NCBI GenBank assembly: GCA_020853575.1
Contig: JADYYP010000012.1
Location: 62,001 to 126,000, forward strand
Length of the DNA stretch: 64,000 nt
Source of the DNA: Planctomycetota bacterium
GTDB lineage: Bacteria; Planctomycetota; UBA1135; GCA-002686595
Reading direction: 5' to 3'
How positions within the stretch are numbered: position 1 is the first letter of the stretch; each line of letters opens with the position of its first letter. A program made the translations under genes and the position numbers. This document shows, in pieces, positions 52,953 through 62,452 of the stretch. The notes under the pieces were generated by a model. The model had not been told where the DNA came from. It worked only from the letters and a program-made list of their open reading frames with translations, and did not search any database.

Positions 52953-54446
52953 TCAGCCCTTCTTCGGGATCTTGGCGACCAAGCGCAGCGACGTGGTCAG
53001 CTCTTCCATCTGCAACCACGGGCACAGGTAGGCCACTGCGTTGTAGGAGCCGGGCTTGCCGGGGATCTCCTTGACCTCGATCTTGGCTTCCTTCAGCGGG
53101 TATTTGGCCTTCAGGTCCGGGCCGGAGTCCGGGTTGCCATTGACGAAACCCTGGATCCAGTTGTTGAGCCACTTCTCGCAGTCCTTGACCTCCATGAACG
53201 AGCCGATCTTGTCGCGGCCCATGATCTTGAGGTAGTGCGCGAAGCGCGAGGTGGCCATCAGGTACGGCAGGCGCGCCGAGATGGCCGCGTTGGCGGTGGC
53301 GTCCGGCGAGTCGTACTTCTTGGGCTTCTGCGTGCTCTGCGCCCCGAAGAACACGGCGTAGTCGGTGTTCTTGAAGTGGCACAGCGGCAGGAAGCCCAGG
53401 CCGGAGAGCTCGGCCTCGCGACGGTCGGTGATGCCGATCTCGGTCGGGCACTTGATGTCGCGATCGCCGTCGTCGGACATGAACACGTGCGTCGGCAGGT
53501 TCTCGACCTTGCCGCCGCCTTCGACGCCGCGGATCGCGGTGCACCAGCCGTTCTCGGCGAACGAGCGCGTCAACACCGAGCCCATGGCGTAGGCCGCGTT
53601 GCTCCAGCAGTACTGCTCGTGCTTCGAGCCCTTGGCCACGCCGCCCTTGTCCTGCGCCACTTCCTCGAACTCGAACTGCTCGATGGGCTTGGTGTTCTTG
53701 CCGTAGGGCAAGCGCGCCAGCGTGCGCGGCATCACCAAGTTGACGAAGCGCGAGTCCTCGGTGTCGCGGAACGAGCGCCACTTCACGTACTCGGCGGTCT
53801 CGAAGATCTTGGCCAGGTCGCGCGGCTTGCTGAGCTCCTCCCAGCTCTGCATGCCCATCAACTCCGGCCCGGCGGCCGTGATGAAGGGCGCGAAGGACGC
53901 AGCGGCCACGCTCGACATGTTCTGCAGCAGCGCGATGTCCTCGGGATGGTTGGTGAACTCGTAGTCGCCGATCAAGGCGCCGTAGGGCTCACCGCCGGCC
54001 ATGCCGAACTCGGCCTCGTAGAGCTTCTTGAAGATGTTGCTCTGGTCGAACTCGACGGCCTTGTCGAGGTCCTTGAACAGGTCGCGCTTGGAGACGTTGA
54101 ACAGCTTGATCTTGAGGGTCGTGCTGGTCTCGCTGCTCATCACGAACTGGTTCAGTCCGCGCCACGAGCCCTCGAGCTTCTGGAACTCTTCCTTGTGCAT
54201 GATCGCCGAGAGCTGCTTGGAGAGCGTCTCGTCGATGGCCGCGACGGCCTTGGTGATCGTGATGTTGAGATTCTTGCTCCAGGTCACCGTGCCGCGCGTG
54301 GCCTCTTCGACCAAGGTGCGCACCAACTCCTCGGCGCGCGATTTCTCGGTCTGCTTGGTGGCGGAGATCACGCTCGAGAGCAGTCCGCCCTCTTGGGTGG
54401 TTTCGGAGGCGGCGGCGCCTTGCGGATTGGATTGGGCTTCGGCCAT
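52953..54446 (-). CDS. tssC: T6SS contractile sheath large subunit TssC (VipB)
   Basis: The 497-residue protein is a canonical TssC: the N-terminus is followed by [13 protein letters not shown], then [39 protein letters not shown] and [20 protein letters not shown]. The C-terminal block has YFLAT-like [23 protein letters not shown] and ends [20 protein letters not shown]. TssC pairs with TssB to form the sheath whose contraction drives the needle. It follows tssB by 27 nt. The family is highly conserved, so this call is secure. Confidence 0.97.
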   Translation of the reverse strand: MAEAQSNPQGAAASETTQEGGLLSSVISATKQTEKSRAEELVRTLVEEATRGTVTWSKNLNITITKAVAAIDETLSKQLSAIMHKEEFQKLEGSWRGLNQFVMSSETSTTLKIKLFNVSKRDLFKDLDKAVEFDQSNIFKKLYEAEFGMAGGEPYGALIGDYEFTNHPEDIALLQNMSSVAAASFAPFITAAGPELMGMQSWEELSKPRDLAKIFETAEYVKWRSFRDTEDSRFVNLVMPRTLARLPYGKNTKPIEQFEFEEVAQDKGGVAKGSKHEQYCWSNAAYAMGSVLTRSFAENGWCTAIRGVEGGGKVENLPTHVFMSDDGDRDIKCPTEIGITDRREAELSGLGFLPLCHFKNTDYAVFFGAQSTQKPKKYDSPDATANAAISARLPYLMATSRFAHYLKIMGRDKIGSFMEVKDCEKWLNNWIQGFVNGNPDSGPDLKAKYPLKEAKIEVKEIPGKPGSYNAVAYLCPWLQMEELTTSLRLVAKIPKKG

Positions 54447-54473
54447 GGCTGTGTTCCTCGTTCCTCGCTGTGC

Positions 54474-54971
54474 TTACTTCTGGTCGAGACCGAGCTCGCC
54501 CTTGAGTTTGTCGAGCTGCTCCGAGTTCTTGAGCACGTCCTCGAGGATCGTCTCGAGCTTCTCGGAACGGTCCGCCTTGGAGAGCAGGTCGTTGAGCTTG
54601 TTGCGCGTCTCGAGCAGCTTCTTGAGCGGCTCGACTTGTTCGACGATGCGCGCCGGATCGAAGTCGTCCATCGAGTTGAACTTCAACGTCACGGCCATCT
54701 CGCCGCCGTCCTTCGACAGCGTGTTCTGGACCTTCATGTTCAATTCGGGCGCGATCTTGGCCATCACCTCGTTGAAGTTGTCGCGGTCGATCTGCACGAA
54801 CTTGCGGTCCTTGAGCGGCTTGAGCGCGGTGGTCGGGTTGCCCGAGAAGTCGCCCATCACGCCGACCACGAAGGGCAGCTCCTTCTTGACCGCGGCGCCG
54901 CCGGTCTCGACGTCGTAGGTGATGTGCACGCGGGGTTTGCGGACGCGTTCCAGCTTCTTGTGGATCGACAT
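54474..54971 (-). CDS. tssB: T6SS contractile sheath small subunit TssB (VipA)
   Basis: The 165-residue protein begins [20 protein letters not shown] and continues with [14 protein letters not shown], the TssB hallmark, then a '[19 protein letters not shown]' block and a C-terminal helical tail with repeated Leu/Lys. TssB forms the inner partner of TssC in the sheath. It lies 116 nt after tssA, and no strong promoter or terminator is visible in that gap. Confidence 0.97.
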   Translation of the reverse strand: MSIHKKLERVRKPRVHITYDVETGGAAVKKELPFVVGVMGDFSGNPTTALKPLKDRKFVQIDRDNFNEVMAKIAPELNMKVQNTLSKDGGEMAVTLKFNSMDDFDPARIVEQVEPLKKLLETRNKLNDLLSKADRSEKLETILEDVLKNSEQLDKLKGELGLDQK

Positions 54972-55087
54972 GGGGCTCTCTTCGGGTTCGGGTCGGGGTG
55001 GGGCCGCGCGGGACGGTCAGTGCGCGACGGCGGATCGGGTTTGGCGGATCGGAAGTGAGTTGAAGAAGGTGTGCGTGGGGTGGGCGA

Positions 55088-56266
55088 TCACGACGGCAGC
55101 GAGTCGTCCTTGATGCCCACGCGCTGGAAATACTGGGCGCGCGCGGACTCGTCGGTGACCAGCTCGCGCAGCAGCTCGGGCAAGCTGAGCGAGCCCCAGC
55201 GCACGGCCTGTTCGATGGCGTAGGAGAGCGGGGAGTGGGGTTCGGTGCGGCGGAAATACTGCGCTGCGGACTGCAGGGCGCGGAAGGCGTCTTCGCGGGA
55301 CTGGATCACTCCGGGCACCTGGGGACGCGCGCCGCGCTCCGACGCAGCGTCGCCTTGCGGGCCCGGGCCAGCCGCGTCCGCGGAGGCAGCGAAAGCGGAT
55401 TCCGATTCGAGTTTGTCCTTGGCCGAGAAACGCAGCGTGTCGAGCGCCGAGGCCAGTGCGTCGCGCACCGCCGAGGCCGGCGGGAAATAGCCCTGCGAGC
55501 GCTCGCCGATGGCGCGCGAGAGGGCTTCCCATTCGGCCAACGCCTCTTCGATGTCAGCGGCGGTCTGCGCCAAGCTCGCGGCGTCGGTGGCCGCGATCGC
55601 GGCTTCGAAATGGGCCATCGAGACCGCGCCGGCGCGCTCGCGCTCACCGCGTTCGTCGGGGTTGGTCAGGCGGCCGAGCTCGCGCGCCTGGTTGAAATGC
55701 CAGGTCGAGAACCCGCCGCGTTCGTCGATCGCGTCGGTCAGGGGCAGGAGCGCGATGCGCGAGGGCAGCGGACCGTCGGGACCGTCACCGTTGAGGTTGG
55801 CCAGCGGAGCGCTGCGGGCGGCGACGCCGTCCTCGGCGTCGGGCGCGGGATACAGCGTGTCCCAGAAGGCCTCGACCAGCCCGCGCGCGAGCTTGAGTCC
55901 GTCGCGCAGCCCGGCGAAGCCGCGCTGGCGCGTCAAGGCTTCGATCCAATAGGCCGTGACCTCGAGGTCCTTCGAGCGCTCGGCGATCACCGCCGGCGCG
56001 AGCTCGAGGATGCGCTCCCAGGACTGATCGGCGGTGGCGCGCGCTTCGGTCGCCGCGCGCGCGTCGTCGCCCTCGGCCGCGACCTCGGCGCCGAAGGAGA
56101 AGCTGGAGAGCGTGCGCTCGGCCGCGCGTGCATTGCGTCGCGCGTCCTTGATCTCGAGGAACGGCGATGACGGCGAGGCATCCTCGCGCAGGTCCGGACC
56201 GCAGGGCTGGGCCTCGGCGATCGGGCGCAACAGGAGGTCGAGATCGAGCTCAACGGGCGATGCCAT
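55088..56266 (-). CDS. tssA: T6SS assembly protein TssA (ImpA N-terminal domain)
   Basis: The 392-residue protein starts with the ImpA_N domain: LLRPIAEAQPCGPDLREDA, then SWERILELAPAVIAERSKDLEVTAYWIEAL and GFAGLRDGLKLARGLVEAFW, followed by a LYPAPD motif. The C-terminal third has a helix with SREDAFRALQSAAQYFRRTEPHSPLSY, common to TssA proteins. TssA binds the baseplate, tube and sheath and guides tail assembly. I chose ATG 56266 rather than the TTG 3 nt upstream because GGGAG lies at good distance from the ATG. Confidence 0.92.
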   Translation of the reverse strand: MASPVELDLDLLLRPIAEAQPCGPDLREDASPSSPFLEIKDARRNARAAERTLSSFSFGAEVAAEGDDARAATEARATADQSWERILELAPAVIAERSKDLEVTAYWIEALTRQRGFAGLRDGLKLARGLVEAFWDTLYPAPDAEDGVAARSAPLANLNGDGPDGPLPSRIALLPLTDAIDERGGFSTWHFNQARELGRLTNPDERGERERAGAVSMAHFEAAIAATDAASLAQTAADIEEALAEWEALSRAIGERSQGYFPPASAVRDALASALDTLRFSAKDKLESESAFAASADAAGPGPQGDAASERGARPQVPGVIQSREDAFRALQSAAQYFRRTEPHSPLSYAIEQAVRWGSLSLPELLRELVTDESARAQYFQRVGIKDDSLPS

Positions 56267-56367
56267 CAAGGGACTCCCAGCGGGTGCTCGCTCCGCGCTC
56301 GGCCGCTGCGAAGAGGCGCGAGCCGAAACGTCGAGCGACTATACGAGTGTGTCGGTGGACCGGCAAG

Positions 56368-57285
56368 CTAGCCACGCCGCGCCGCGAAGCTGGTCCACGC
56401 GCCGCGCAGCGAGTTTTCGAGGGGTTGCGGAGCTTCGCACGCGCCCTGCGCGCGGCGCGCGAGCGGGTCGGCGAGGTCTTCGATCCCCGCCGTTCCCGCC
56501 ATGGTCGGAGGCGCGAGCCAGATCACGTCCTGCGCGGTGAGCACGCGGGCACTGAACAGGGCGAAGGCCGCCTCGTCCGGCTCGGGCACGCGCGCCGGCA
56601 AGACCACGGTCGGCACCTGAGCTCGATCGAGCACGCCGATCTCGCAGCACAGGCTCCACCAGGCGCGCGCTTGCGCGACGAGCGAGCCGTGCGCGACGAG
56701 CGGCACTCGCAGCATGGCTCGTGGGCCAGCGCGGCGCAGCTCCGCGAGCCTGCGCAGGAGTCCGTCGAGGCCTTCGCCCTCGGCGTCGATGGCGCGCTTC
56801 CACTCGCCGAAGTCGAGCCCGTCCTCGTCGACCGCGCCGATGCGCTCGACCTCGAGCTCGCAGGCGCGCACGCTGGCCAGGAAGCGTTGCCCGTCGCTCT
56901 CGCCCGCGGTGCGTTCGCGCAGCGCGTCGAGGGCCTGCCACACGCCCGCGGTGGCGCGCCAACCCTGCTCGAGATCGTGGGCCACCAGCTTGCGCCGGCG
57001 CTCGACGTGGAACGAGATCGGGAACTTGCGCAGACCACCGGCATCGCTGGAGGGCCACAGCACGCCGACCAAGGGCTCGCCCCACGCCTCACCGACCAAG
57101 AAACGCGCGGGCCAGGCGAGCTTGGGGAACACGCCGCCCGCGGAACCGGAGTAGGCCCGGTCGAGCCAATCGCGCCACTGCGCGCTCGCGCCTTCCGAGC
57201 AACCGACGCGCAGGTAGTCCTTGGCGATCGGCAGCTTGCCGTAGGCTTCGACCGGCAGGATCTCGTTGCGGCGAAAGGAGAACAT
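56368..57285 (-). CDS. tagF: T6SS accessory/regulatory protein TagF
   Basis: The 305-residue protein has the TagF/SciT family form, beginning with the 'YGKLPIAKDYLRVG' motif (compare G-K-L-P-x-x-G-D-F-v) and containing SEGASAQWRDWLDRAYSGS, FLVGEAWGEPLVGVLWPSSD and RKFPISFHV. In Pseudomonas and Agrobacterium TagF represses T6SS assembly after translation, with the PpkA/Fha pathway or PppA fused to it; here it stands alone. It is encoded between tssM and tssA, as impM follows impL in Rhizobium. Confidence 0.85.
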   Translation of the reverse strand: MFSFRRNEILPVEAYGKLPIAKDYLRVGCSEGASAQWRDWLDRAYSGSAGGVFPKLAWPARFLVGEAWGEPLVGVLWPSSDAGGLRKFPISFHVERRRKLVAHDLEQGWRATAGVWQALDALRERTAGESDGQRFLASVRACELEVERIGAVDEDGLDFGEWKRAIDAEGEGLDGLLRRLAELRRAGPRAMLRVPLVAHGSLVAQARAWWSLCCEIGVLDRAQVPTVVLPARVPEPDEAAFALFSARVLTAQDVIWLAPPTMAGTAGIEDLADPLARRAQGACEAPQPLENSLRGAWTSFAARRG

Positions 57286-57392
57286 CGCGTCGGGGGAGCG
57301 TGCGCGAGCTCAAGCCCGCGGACGTGTGCAGGTCGGTCGGGCAGCCCTGGGTGCCCCGGTGGAATTCGCGCGCCGCATGCTGGGTCGGGCGC

Positions 57393-60300
57393 TCAGCGAC
57401 GCGCCGGCAACGCCGGTCGCTCCGGCAAGCGCGGCAGATCGGATCCGCCCTTGAAGGTCAGGAACACGCGTGCGTTGCGCGCGCGATCCTCGGGCTTGGC
57501 TTCGGGCGGGAACTCGAGCGGCAGCTCGACGCGGCAGCGCTCGGACTGCGGTGTGGCGGAGCTCCAGGCCATCAAGAGCGGCGCGAACAGCGTGTGCACC
57601 TCGGCGCTGGCGCGTTTCTTCGAGCGCCCCGAGCTGACCTTCATGAAGTGCAGCGCGAGTGGCCCGGCGGTGTCGATGCGCCAGTCGAGCTCGAGCACGC
57701 CGTTCTCGAACATGCGCGGCGGCGGGCCCGCGGAATCGGCCTCCCAGTTGCCTTGGGCGTCGGGCGCGCACTGCACCAGGAACACGTTCTCGTAGTCGGG
57801 CGAGCCCCACACGCGCTGCGGGTCGTTCTCGTCGAGCTCGAGGCGCAGGCCAATGGTTCCGCTCTCCAGCTTGGCCGCGCGCGCCGCGAAGAACTCCTGC
57901 AGCGCGCTGAGGAACTTGGTGAGCTCCCAGGCGTCGCGGTAGTCGGGTCGCGCCTCGCCGTCGGCGTCGAAGGCGAGATGCAGCGGGTCCTCGCCAGCGA
58001 GCGCGAAGTCGCGCTCGAGCACGTCGAGCACGCCGTCCTTGCGGAACACCGCCAGGAACTGATCGCGCAACTTGCCGTACTGGCCGGCGGCGCGCTTGCT
58101 CGCCGCCATGTCGCCCAGCAGCACTTCGCGCAGGAGCGCGTTTTCCTGCGAGAATTTGGCTTCGACCGCCAGCTTGAAGCGCTTGCGCAGCTCCGCGCGC
58201 ATGCGGCCCTCGAAGCTCGCCCACACGTTGTGGGCGACCTGGCGCGCGGCGTTGGTGTCGCGCTCGTTCTCCAGCGCCGCGGCGCGCGCTTGCCGCGCGG
58301 CGAGGAATTGCTTCACCAGATCGGCGTCGGCCGTCTCGCGCGAGAAGCGGAAGCCCGCGAGCGTCGAGCGCGTGAGCTCGACGACGCCGTCGGCGGCCAT
58401 GCTGTCGGCCGTGTCCATCTTCTGGTAGCCGTCGATCAGCACCACTTCCTCGGCGGTGCGCTTGGCGAGCGCGCGCAGGTCGTCGATGCCCACGCCCGGC
58501 AAGTTGGGCAGCGGCAACTCCTTGATCTTCCTGAGCCAACTCTCGAAGGCCGCGCTCTCGAGCTGCTTGGCGAGCTTGCCCGGCACTTCCTCGGGCTTCC
58601 ACTCGGCGTTGAGCTCGACATAGGCCGAGGACTCGAACTCCCTGCGCCGCGCGCGCAGACGCTCGGAAAAGCCGGCGTCGGCGCTCGACGAGAGCCAGCT
58701 CTGGTGCGCGGGGATGGTCGCCAGCTCCGCGATGCGCAGGCCCATCCAGTCGGCCAGTCGCGCCTCGAACTCGAGGAAGCTCGTCAGATCGCCGGCGACG
58801 GACTCGTCGCGGCCCGACGCGCGCGACCACTGCTTTTGCTCGTCCTTCTGCAGCGCATCGAGCAGCTTGGCCAGGATGGCCTTCGAGACCTCGCTCAGGT
58901 CGTCGCTCGTGCGCCCCATGCCGCGCTCGTCGTCGAGCGTCGCGCGCCGCAGGAATGCCAGGCTTTCGGCCAAGGCCTCCTGCGGGATGCGCGCGATGTC
59001 GCTCTTGAGCGGCGCGATGTGGCCGGCGAGCAGGCGCGACGTGCGCTCGGCCCACTCGGCGATCGCCGGTTCGCCGCTGGACGCCTCGCGCAGGTGACCG
59101 AGCATCGTCAGCAGGCGTCGCGCGGGAGCGAAGTCGATGCCCAAGGGCTCGGGCCCGAGGTCCTCGCCGACGAACAGGTGCGGGTCGCGCAACTGCTCCC
59201 AGGTCGTCACGCTGGCCACGAACTGCCGGCCCAGCGCGGCGCACTTGGCGTTGATGATGCGCCGCGGCGTGGCACCCAGCGCCGTGGCTTGCTCGGACTT
59301 CGCGAAGTAGCTCTCGAGCTGCTCGCCGAGCAACGCCAGGTTCCAGGGCGCGAGCGAGAGCACCGCCGGGTCGCACACCTCTTCGAGCCCGGGCGCCTCG
59401 TACTTCTTGATCGTCTCGGCGTTGGGCGTGGGCACGTTCGGTCGACCGGGGATGCGGTTCTCGACTTCCACGGCCCAACTCTGCTCGTTCCCCGGTCGCA
59501 AAAGTGCTTGGCGCGCCTGGCGCAACTCGTTGAGCTGCTGCTGCGCGGAGACCGGGTCGGGCCGCTGGTCGCGCAACTTGGCCGCGCTGGCCCGCGCCAG
59601 TTGCAGGCAACGGAAGTACTTCTCCGAGCGCAGGTGCGCGTCCGAGGTTTCAGGCCGGCTCGGATCGCGCGACGACTTGACCGAGGCGAGCTCGTCGTAG
59701 GCCGCCTTCAGGCCGTCGAGCGCGATCAGGAAGCCCAGGTCGCCCGAAACCTGCCAGGGGCAGCCGGCCTCGATCGTGCGGTCGAAGCTCTTCAGGGTCA
59801 GGTCGACCAAGCGCTCGTGCCGGCGCTGTTGCGCTTCGCTCCACTTCGGCGCCGGCTCGGCGGTGTCGCCGCGGTAGGCCAGCACGCGCCGCAGCTCTTT
59901 CACGTTCGCGCCGCTCCACTCGAGCAGTGTGAACACGTGCCCGCCCACCGAGTCCGAGGCGCTCTGGAGCGCCTGCGCGTCGTACTCGATCTCGCCGCCG
60001 AGCTCGCGCGAGAGCTTGACCCAGCGCAGGAAGCGCGCGTGGTCGACGCGCGTGTCGGAGCGTTCGAGCGCGCGCGTCATCTCGGCGATCGCGTCGCCGC
60101 GCATGCGCGGCAACACTTGGTAGTCGAAGATCGCCGCGTAGAGCTCGTGCAGCGCCGTGCGCCGATCCTGGAAGGTGCGTTCGAGGTTGCCCTCGGTGCC
60201 CGGTTCCAGGATCGCTTGCTCGATCCTGCGCAAGCGCTCCAAGGTCGTCTCCAGCGTCGGCGACGACTCGCGCTCGGCGTAGGAGCGCCACGCCGCCAGG

Positions 60301-61673
60301 ATGGCCTCCGCGCCGGCGTCGAACTGCACGTCGCGGTTGTCGCGCAGCGCGAAGGTCACGGCGCCGACCACCGCCGCCGCCGCGATCACACTCGACGCAC
60401 CGTAGGCCACGCGCGCCGCGTTGCGCGCCTTCTTGACGCGCGTCGAGGTCGGCTTGACCAAGCCACGTTCGGCGAAGACCTTCTCGCGCACCAAGTCGCG
60501 GATGAAGTACGCGCGCTGCTTGACGAACAGGGCCTCCAGCGCGCGCGCGTCGGCCTCCTTGGAGCCCGAGATCAACTCGGCGCAGACCTTGGCGATCGGA
60601 GCGCCGACTTGCAGGCCGCTCGTCAGGTACATGCCGCGGAAGAACAGACGCTCGGTGAGCGTGTTGTCGGTGAACACCGACTTCAGGTACAGCTCGAGAT
60701 TGGGCCACAGGCTGCGCAGCTCGTCGGGGAACGCCGACATGCGGTGCACGGCGGCGATGTCCTCGGGCAGAGCCGCGGTCGCCATCATCTCGTTGCGCAG
60801 TGTGCGCGCGCGCTGCACGATGCCGTCGAAGCCGTCGCGCGCCTCCTCGATGCGGAAGGGCGTCTCGACCTGGGCCGACTCGCGCGACCATCCGAACATC
60901 TGCTGGCGCTGTTGCTGCTCGAGCCGGTGCACGCACTCGGCGAAGCCGAAGATCTTGTCGCCCTTGGTGAGCACGACGTAGACCGGCAATTGCGCCTGCA
61001 GCTTGTTCGACAGCGTCACCAACGCGTTCTGGATCTTGCCGGCCTTGTGGAGCACCGCGTCGCGCTGGTCCTGCAACAAGCCGTCGCAGGGCACGACCAG
61101 CAAGATGCCGTTCGCCGGGCACAGCGGCCGGTAGTCGGCGAGCAGCTCGAGGAACGCACTCCACTCGAGCTCGTCCGAGGCGCCGCCCTCGTGCGTGAAC
61201 AAGCGGCCGGCGAGGTCGAGGATCACCGCCTCGTCCGTGAACCACCAATCGCAACCGCGCGTCCCGCCGACACCCGACAGGCGCGTCTGGCCGAAGGGGA
61301 AGTGCATGTCCGAGTTCTGCAGCAGGATGCTCTTGCCCGACTGCGGCTCGCCGACCAGCAAGTAGAACGGCAGGTCGTAGCGGTCGATGCCCTGCTTCTC
61401 GAGCTCCGTCACCCACGTGCCCCACTCGCGGCGGCGGTCGGCGATGCCCTCCTTGGCGGCCAGCGATTCGTCGAAGCGCTTCTGTCGCCGGCGCTTGCGC
61501 GCCTGCAGGAACAGCTCGAAGCCGATCCACAGCGCGCCGAACACGATCAGCGCGATCAACGCATAGAGCGCGAACGGGCTGCCCTGGAGGAACAGCAACA
61601 AGAGCAGCGCCGCGACCACCAACAGCAGCACCAAGACCAGCACGTTGGTCTTGTTCTGGAAGAACTTCTTCAT
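57393..61673 (-). CDS. tssM: T6SS membrane complex protein TssM (IcmF)
   Basis: At 1426 residues this is the full TssM. Two N-terminal transmembrane helices are visible (FVLVLVLLLVV-type stretch at ~10-30 and ALYALIALIVFGALWIGFEL at ~35-58). A cytoplasmic NTPase-like domain carries Walker A GEPQSGKS near residue 108 and LVVPCDGLL; a third helix lies near 430 (YGASSVIAAAAVVGAVTFAL). A large periplasmic region follows, with a beta-rich C-terminal part. TssM joins TssL and TssJ in the envelope-spanning channel. I place the start at ATG 61673, which overlaps the tssL stop by 4 nt; the longer frame upstream is antisense-type shadow. Confidence 0.95.
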   Translation of the reverse strand: MKKFFQNKTNVLVLVLLLVVAALLLLLFLQGSPFALYALIALIVFGALWIGFELFLQARKRRRQKRFDESLAAKEGIADRRREWGTWVTELEKQGIDRYDLPFYLLVGEPQSGKSILLQNSDMHFPFGQTRLSGVGGTRGCDWWFTDEAVILDLAGRLFTHEGGASDELEWSAFLELLADYRPLCPANGILLVVPCDGLLQDQRDAVLHKAGKIQNALVTLSNKLQAQLPVYVVLTKGDKIFGFAECVHRLEQQQRQQMFGWSRESAQVETPFRIEEARDGFDGIVQRARTLRNEMMATAALPEDIAAVHRMSAFPDELRSLWPNLELYLKSVFTDNTLTERLFFRGMYLTSGLQVGAPIAKVCAELISGSKEADARALEALFVKQRAYFIRDLVREKVFAERGLVKPTSTRVKKARNAARVAYGASSVIAAAAVVGAVTFALRDNRDVQFDAGAEAILAAWRSYAERESSPTLETTLERLRRIEQAILEPGTEGNLERTFQDRRTALHELYAAIFDYQVLPRMRGDAIAEMTRALERSDTRVDHARFLRWVKLSRELGGEIEYDAQALQSASDSVGGHVFTLLEWSGANVKELRRVLAYRGDTAEPAPKWSEAQQRRHERLVDLTLKSFDRTIEAGCPWQVSGDLGFLIALDGLKAAYDELASVKSSRDPSRPETSDAHLRSEKYFRCLQLARASAAKLRDQRPDPVSAQQQLNELRQARQALLRPGNEQSWAVEVENRIPGRPNVPTPNAETIKKYEAPGLEEVCDPAVLSLAPWNLALLGEQLESYFAKSEQATALGATPRRIINAKCAALGRQFVASVTTWEQLRDPHLFVGEDLGPEPLGIDFAPARRLLTMLGHLREASSGEPAIAEWAERTSRLLAGHIAPLKSDIARIPQEALAESLAFLRRATLDDERGMGRTSDDLSEVSKAILAKLLDALQKDEQKQWSRASGRDESVAGDLTSFLEFEARLADWMGLRIAELATIPAHQSWLSSSADAGFSERLRARRREFESSAYVELNAEWKPEEVPGKLAKQLESAAFESWLRKIKELPLPNLPGVGIDDLRALAKRTAEEVVLIDGYQKMDTADSMAADGVVELTRSTLAGFRFSRETADADLVKQFLAARQARAAALENERDTNAARQVAHNVWASFEGRMRAELRKRFKLAVEAKFSQENALLREVLLGDMAASKRAAGQYGKLRDQFLAVFRKDGVLDVLERDFALAGEDPLHLAFDADGEARPDYRDAWELTKFLSALQEFFAARAAKLESGTIGLRLELDENDPQRVWGSPDYENVFLVQCAPDAQGNWEADSAGPPPRMFENGVLELDWRIDTAGPLALHFMKVSSGRSKKRASAEVHTLFAPLLMAWSSATPQSERCRVELPLEFPPEAKPEDRARNARVFLTFKGGSDLPRLPERPALPARR

Positions 61674-62452
61674 CGGCTCGACCCCGCGTCGCTGACGCCG
61701 GCGCTGCGCAGCGCATCGGCCATGGCGTCGGGCAAATCGTCGAGCTCGATCCGCGAGCCGTCCTCGAGCGCGTCCCCGATGACCTTCGCGGAGCCGATGG
61801 TGTCGCTGTGCGCGATGCGCACGGTGAGCTTGAACACCAGCACCATGAACACCAGCGCCGCGACGGTCACCGCCACCAGCCGCAGGATGTTGGTCGTCGG
61901 CAAGACGATCGGCCGGCCGGGCACCGTGCGGTTGTAGGCCTCGGGCGTGATGCGCTCTCCCAGCGAGCCGGCCATGCGCGCCTTCTCGAACAGTGCGCGC
62001 CGCGTGCGCTCGAGCTCGCGCTTCTCGCCGATCAGCTCGCCGCGGAATCCGAGCGCGACGCAGGTGAACAGGCACTCGGCGATCTCGGCCGCGTCCTCGG
62101 TCGGCTCTTGCACCACTTCCTCGACCAGGCGGAAGAAGCGCTTGCCGCCCTCGAGCTTCTTGAAATAGTCCTTCTCGAGCGGCGAGGTGGCCCACTGGGC
62201 GCGCTGCGGCCACGAGGAGGAGAGCACGATCTGGTCGGCGGCCGCCACCAAGGCGTAGTGGATGCGCTCGTACTTCGCGGTCAAGCGTGGGTCGCGCAGG
62301 CAGCTCTCGCGCAGGCCCTCGAACTGGACGCGCAGTTGTTCCTTGACCTCGATCAGCGTGGCGCGCGACGTGGCCGAGTTGCGCCAGAAGGTCGAGAGGT
62401 ACAGGAACAGCGGATTGCAGGCCTGTGCGAGGGTCGTGCGCGCGTCAACCAT
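61670..62452 (-). CDS. tssL: T6SS inner-membrane protein TssL (DotU)
   Basis: The 260-residue protein has the DotU domain in the first ~180 residues (CNPLFLYLSTFWRNSA, YERIHYALVAAADQIVLSS, then the block around FKKLEGGKRFFRLVEEV and LFTCVALGFRGELIGE). One C-terminal transmembrane helix follows at about 187-212 (LRLVAVTVAALVFMVLVFKL). There is no OmpA-type peptidoglycan-binding extension, so anchoring to the wall must come from elsewhere. The start ATG 62452 overlaps the tssK stop by 8 nt. TssL binds TssM and the baseplate via TssK. Confidence 0.94.
   Translation of the reverse strand: MVDARTTLAQACNPLFLYLSTFWRNSATSRATLIEVKEQLRVQFEGLRESCLRDPRLTAKYERIHYALVAAADQIVLSSSWPQRAQWATSPLEKDYFKKLEGGKRFFRLVEEVVQEPTEDAAEIAECLFTCVALGFRGELIGEKRELERTRRALFEKARMAGSLGERITPEAYNRTVPGRPIVLPTTNILRLVAVTVAALVFMVLVFKLTVRIAHSDTIGSAKVIGDALEDGSRIELDDLPDAMADALRSAGVSDAGSSR

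Noticed and set aside
56721..61937. 1738-codon open frame on the plus strand, antisense to tssM and tagF
   Set aside because: The product is Arg/Ala-rich low-complexity sequence with no domain. It is a by-product of very high GC at codon position 3 of tssM, which is a secure gene.
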